DNA from: Bacteroidales bacterium
GTDB taxonomy: Bacteria > Bacteroidota > Bacteroidia > Bacteroidales > GCA-2711565
DNA: 5,399 nt
Direction of reading: 5' to 3'
Assembly (NCBI GenBank): GCA_029938505.1
Contig: JAOZUV010000159.1
Coordinates: 1 to 5,399, forward strand
Positions 4,824 to 5,399 of this stretch are shown one piece after another. Position 1 is the first letter of the stretch. Every line of letters starts with the position of its first letter. The position numbers and the translations under genes were made by a program. Below the pieces are notes generated by a model. That model made no database searches. It was not told the DNA's origin and saw only the letters and a list, made by a program, of their open reading frames with translations.

Positions 4824-4870
4824 ATATTGGGTGTATGGATAGAAATAAAACATTAAAGTTGTCTTAGTTA

Positions 4871-4888
4871 TTAATTATTAAAAAAGGA
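4871..4888 (+). repeat. Leader repeat, copy 1 (before the DUF6948-like gene)
   Basis: TTAATTATTAAAAAAGGA at 4871-4888 matches 5345-5362 at 17 of 18 bases. Both copies end in the Shine-Dalgarno (AAAGGA) of a following gene, so they look like duplicated translation leaders. AT-richness lowers significance. Confidence 0.5.
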
Positions 4889-4896
4889 GTATTAAA

Positions 4897-5247
4897 ATGA
4901 GTAAATGCGGAAACACAGTAGAAATTAACGGTGAAGTTTATGTGAAAGAAACAGAAATGAACGATGAAGATTATGTAATTGTTAGAACTTACAGCGCTGG
5001 AGTCTTTGCAGGGTATCTTGAGGAAAAAGAAGGTAGAGAAGTTAAACTTAAAAACGCAAGGCGATTGTGGTATTGGGAAGGAGCTGCTTCATTATCACAG
5101 CTTGCAATGGAAGGCACAAGCGATCCAGATAATTGTAAGTTCCCATGTGAGGTTGCAGAAATTACGTTACTTGAAGCAATAGAAATAATTCCATGTACAT
5201 TATCTGCAATTAAATCAATTCAAGGAGTCAAGATATGGAAGCAATAA
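4897..5247 (+). CDS. DUF6948-like phage protein, 116 aa
   Basis: The segment YVIVRTYSAGVFAGYL (26-41), EGREVKLKNARRLWYWEGAASLSQLAMEG (45-73) and the CKFPCEV...AIEIIPCT stretch (80-101) match the phage domain known as DUF6948, whose function is unknown. The protein is nearly all domain, with a short N-terminal part. Cysteines at about 4, 80, 84 and 100 are present, but a metal site is not evident. No signal peptide or membrane segment is seen. AAGGAG lies 7 nt upstream of the ATG at 4897. The gene follows the PP-loop gene after 73 nt and its end overlaps a tiny Gly-Ser-repeat frame by 13 nt. In related phages this domain is, as I recall, often followed by short repeat peptides, consistent with what is seen here. 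Confidence 0.86.
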   Translation: MSKCGNTVEINGEVYVKETEMNDEDYVIVRTYSAGVFAGYLEEKEGREVKLKNARRLWYWEGAASLSQLAMEGTSDPDNCKFPCEVAEITLLEAIEIIPCTLSAIKSIQGVKIWKQ

Positions 5248-5285
5248 TTAATAATGGCTCTGGCTCTGGCTCTGGCTCTGGCTAA
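5235..5285 (+). CDS. Gly-Ser repeat micro-peptide, 16 aa
   Basis: ATG at 5235, 13 nt inside the end of the DUF6948-like gene, reads MEAIINN followed by GSGSGSGSG and stops at 5285. AGGAG is 7 nt upstream of the ATG, which is better than chance for so short a frame. The peptide is simply the translation of the GGCTCT repeat. Phages with the DUF6948 domain often carry longer Gly-Ser/Asp/Tyr repeat peptides in this position, so this may be a short or contracted version. Whether it is translated, or only the DNA or RNA repeat matters, is unknown. Confidence 0.42.
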   Translation: MEAIINNGSGSGSGSG

Positions 5286-5343
5286 TAATTTAAACACTTC
5301 TCAAGCATATCAAAAAGCCTGGTATGCTTGGCAGGGAGCTTAA
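5254..5343 (+). CDS. Possible second-frame micro-peptide over the repeat, 29 aa
   Basis: A second frame, offset +1 relative to the Gly-Ser peptide, starts with ATG at 5254 and reads MALALALALANN. It then leaves the repeat to give SQAYQKAWYAWQGA before TAA at 5341-5343. The Ala-Leu stretch is a short hydrophobic segment and the tail is Trp/Tyr-rich. There is no independent ribosome site, so expression would need coupling or slippage from the upstream frame. It just fills the space up to the leader of the next gene, which is the main reason to take it seriously. Confidence 0.33.
   Translation: MALALALALANNLNTSQAYQKAWYAWQGA
5256..5282 (+). repeat. GGCTCT hexanucleotide tandem repeat (4.5 copies)
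   Basis: Four perfect GGCTCT units plus a final GGC cover 27 bases without a mismatch. The G+C content is far above that of the surrounding AT-rich DNA. Six-base units preserve frame on expansion or contraction, so copy number could drift without frameshift. Confidence 0.93.
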
Positions 5344-5344
5344 A

Positions 5345-5362
5345 TTAATTATTAAGAAAGGA
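5345..5362 (+). repeat. Leader repeat, copy 2 (before the last gene)
   Basis: TTAATTATTAAGAAAGGA at 5345-5362 differs from 4871-4888 at one base and likewise supplies the ribosome site for the gene beginning at 5371. Confidence 0.5.
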
Positions 5363-5370
5363 ATAAGAAT

Positions 5371-5399
5371 ATGAAAACAGTAAAAGGAATAAAAGCCTT
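5371..5399 (+). CDS. Start of a further phage gene, cut by the window
   Basis: ATG at 5371 follows AAAGGA by 8 nt and opens MKTVKGIKA before the window ends. Nine residues cannot identify a family. The MKT-KG-K opening recalls small phage proteins of the DUF7666 type, but this is a weak resemblance. The duplicated leader suggests it belongs to the same rightward set as the DUF6948-like gene. Confidence 0.55.

Noticed and set aside
4835..4867. Ten-codon frame MDRNKTLKLS
   Set aside because: Too short and without a ribosome site to call a gene; recorded only as part of the TATGGATAGAAA repeat finding.
4800..4896. Separate promoter for the DUF6948-like gene
   Set aside because: TATAAA at 4819-4824 has no matching -35 box at a proper distance; read-through from the PP-loop promoter is the simpler view.
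4979..5182. Second plus-strand frame of 67 codons inside the DUF6948-like gene
   Set aside because: Wholly inside a recognisable domain in another frame, with no start signal.

Overview
This window looks like part of an AT-rich double-stranded DNA phage or prophage genome. The evidence is tight packing of small genes, strong Shine-Dalgarno sites, stop/start overlaps, and a replication module (initiator, DnaB-type helicase, SSB-like protein). Family resemblances are also phage-typical: a DUF6948-like protein, a phage PAPS-reductase-like PP-loop protein and a QV-type nuclease-like protein. The host cannot be named from the sequence. Low G+C and GGAGG-type ribosome sites suit a low-GC bacterial host, but this is inference.

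Layout. A divergent control region (about 3948-4070) splits the window. Leftward on the minus strand runs one apparent operon, in transcription order: 42-aa zinc ribbon (3947-3819), 231-aa replication initiator (3819-3124), 58-aa Cys-rich protein (3127-2951), DnaB-type helicase (2951-1629), 57-aa coiled-coil protein (1627-1454), 32-aa membrane peptide (1442-1344), 60-aa Cys-cluster protein (1328-1146), 76-aa unknown (1156-926), SSB-like protein with an acidic DDDTIPF tail (923-630), a 117-nt gap with a hairpin, 67-aa charged helical protein (512-309), and a nuclease-like protein (352 to beyond the left edge). Rightward on the plus strand are the PP-loop protein (4071-4823), a DUF6948-like protein (4897-5247), a GGCTCT hexanucleotide repeat read by two tiny overlapping frames (5235-5343), and the start of another gene (5371 onward).

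How it works together (inference). The initiator would bind an origin and recruit the helicase, the SSB-like protein would coat the opened strand, and the nuclease-like protein could act in recombination or processing. The first four genes overlap by 1, 4 and 1 nt, implying translational coupling. The initiator gene carries four tandem 12-nt repeats plus two further copies in other codon frames, next to a 37-nt pyrimidine tract. This is the arrangement expected of an intragenic iteron origin like that in the lambda O gene, and it is the most interesting signal here.

The control region holds a TTGACA promoter facing left, an extended -10 promoter facing right, and a perfect 18-bp AT palindrome between their -35 boxes. 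No tRNA, rRNA, CRISPR array, insertion sequence or convincing intrinsic terminator was seen, and no stretch over 300 nt lacks a gene.
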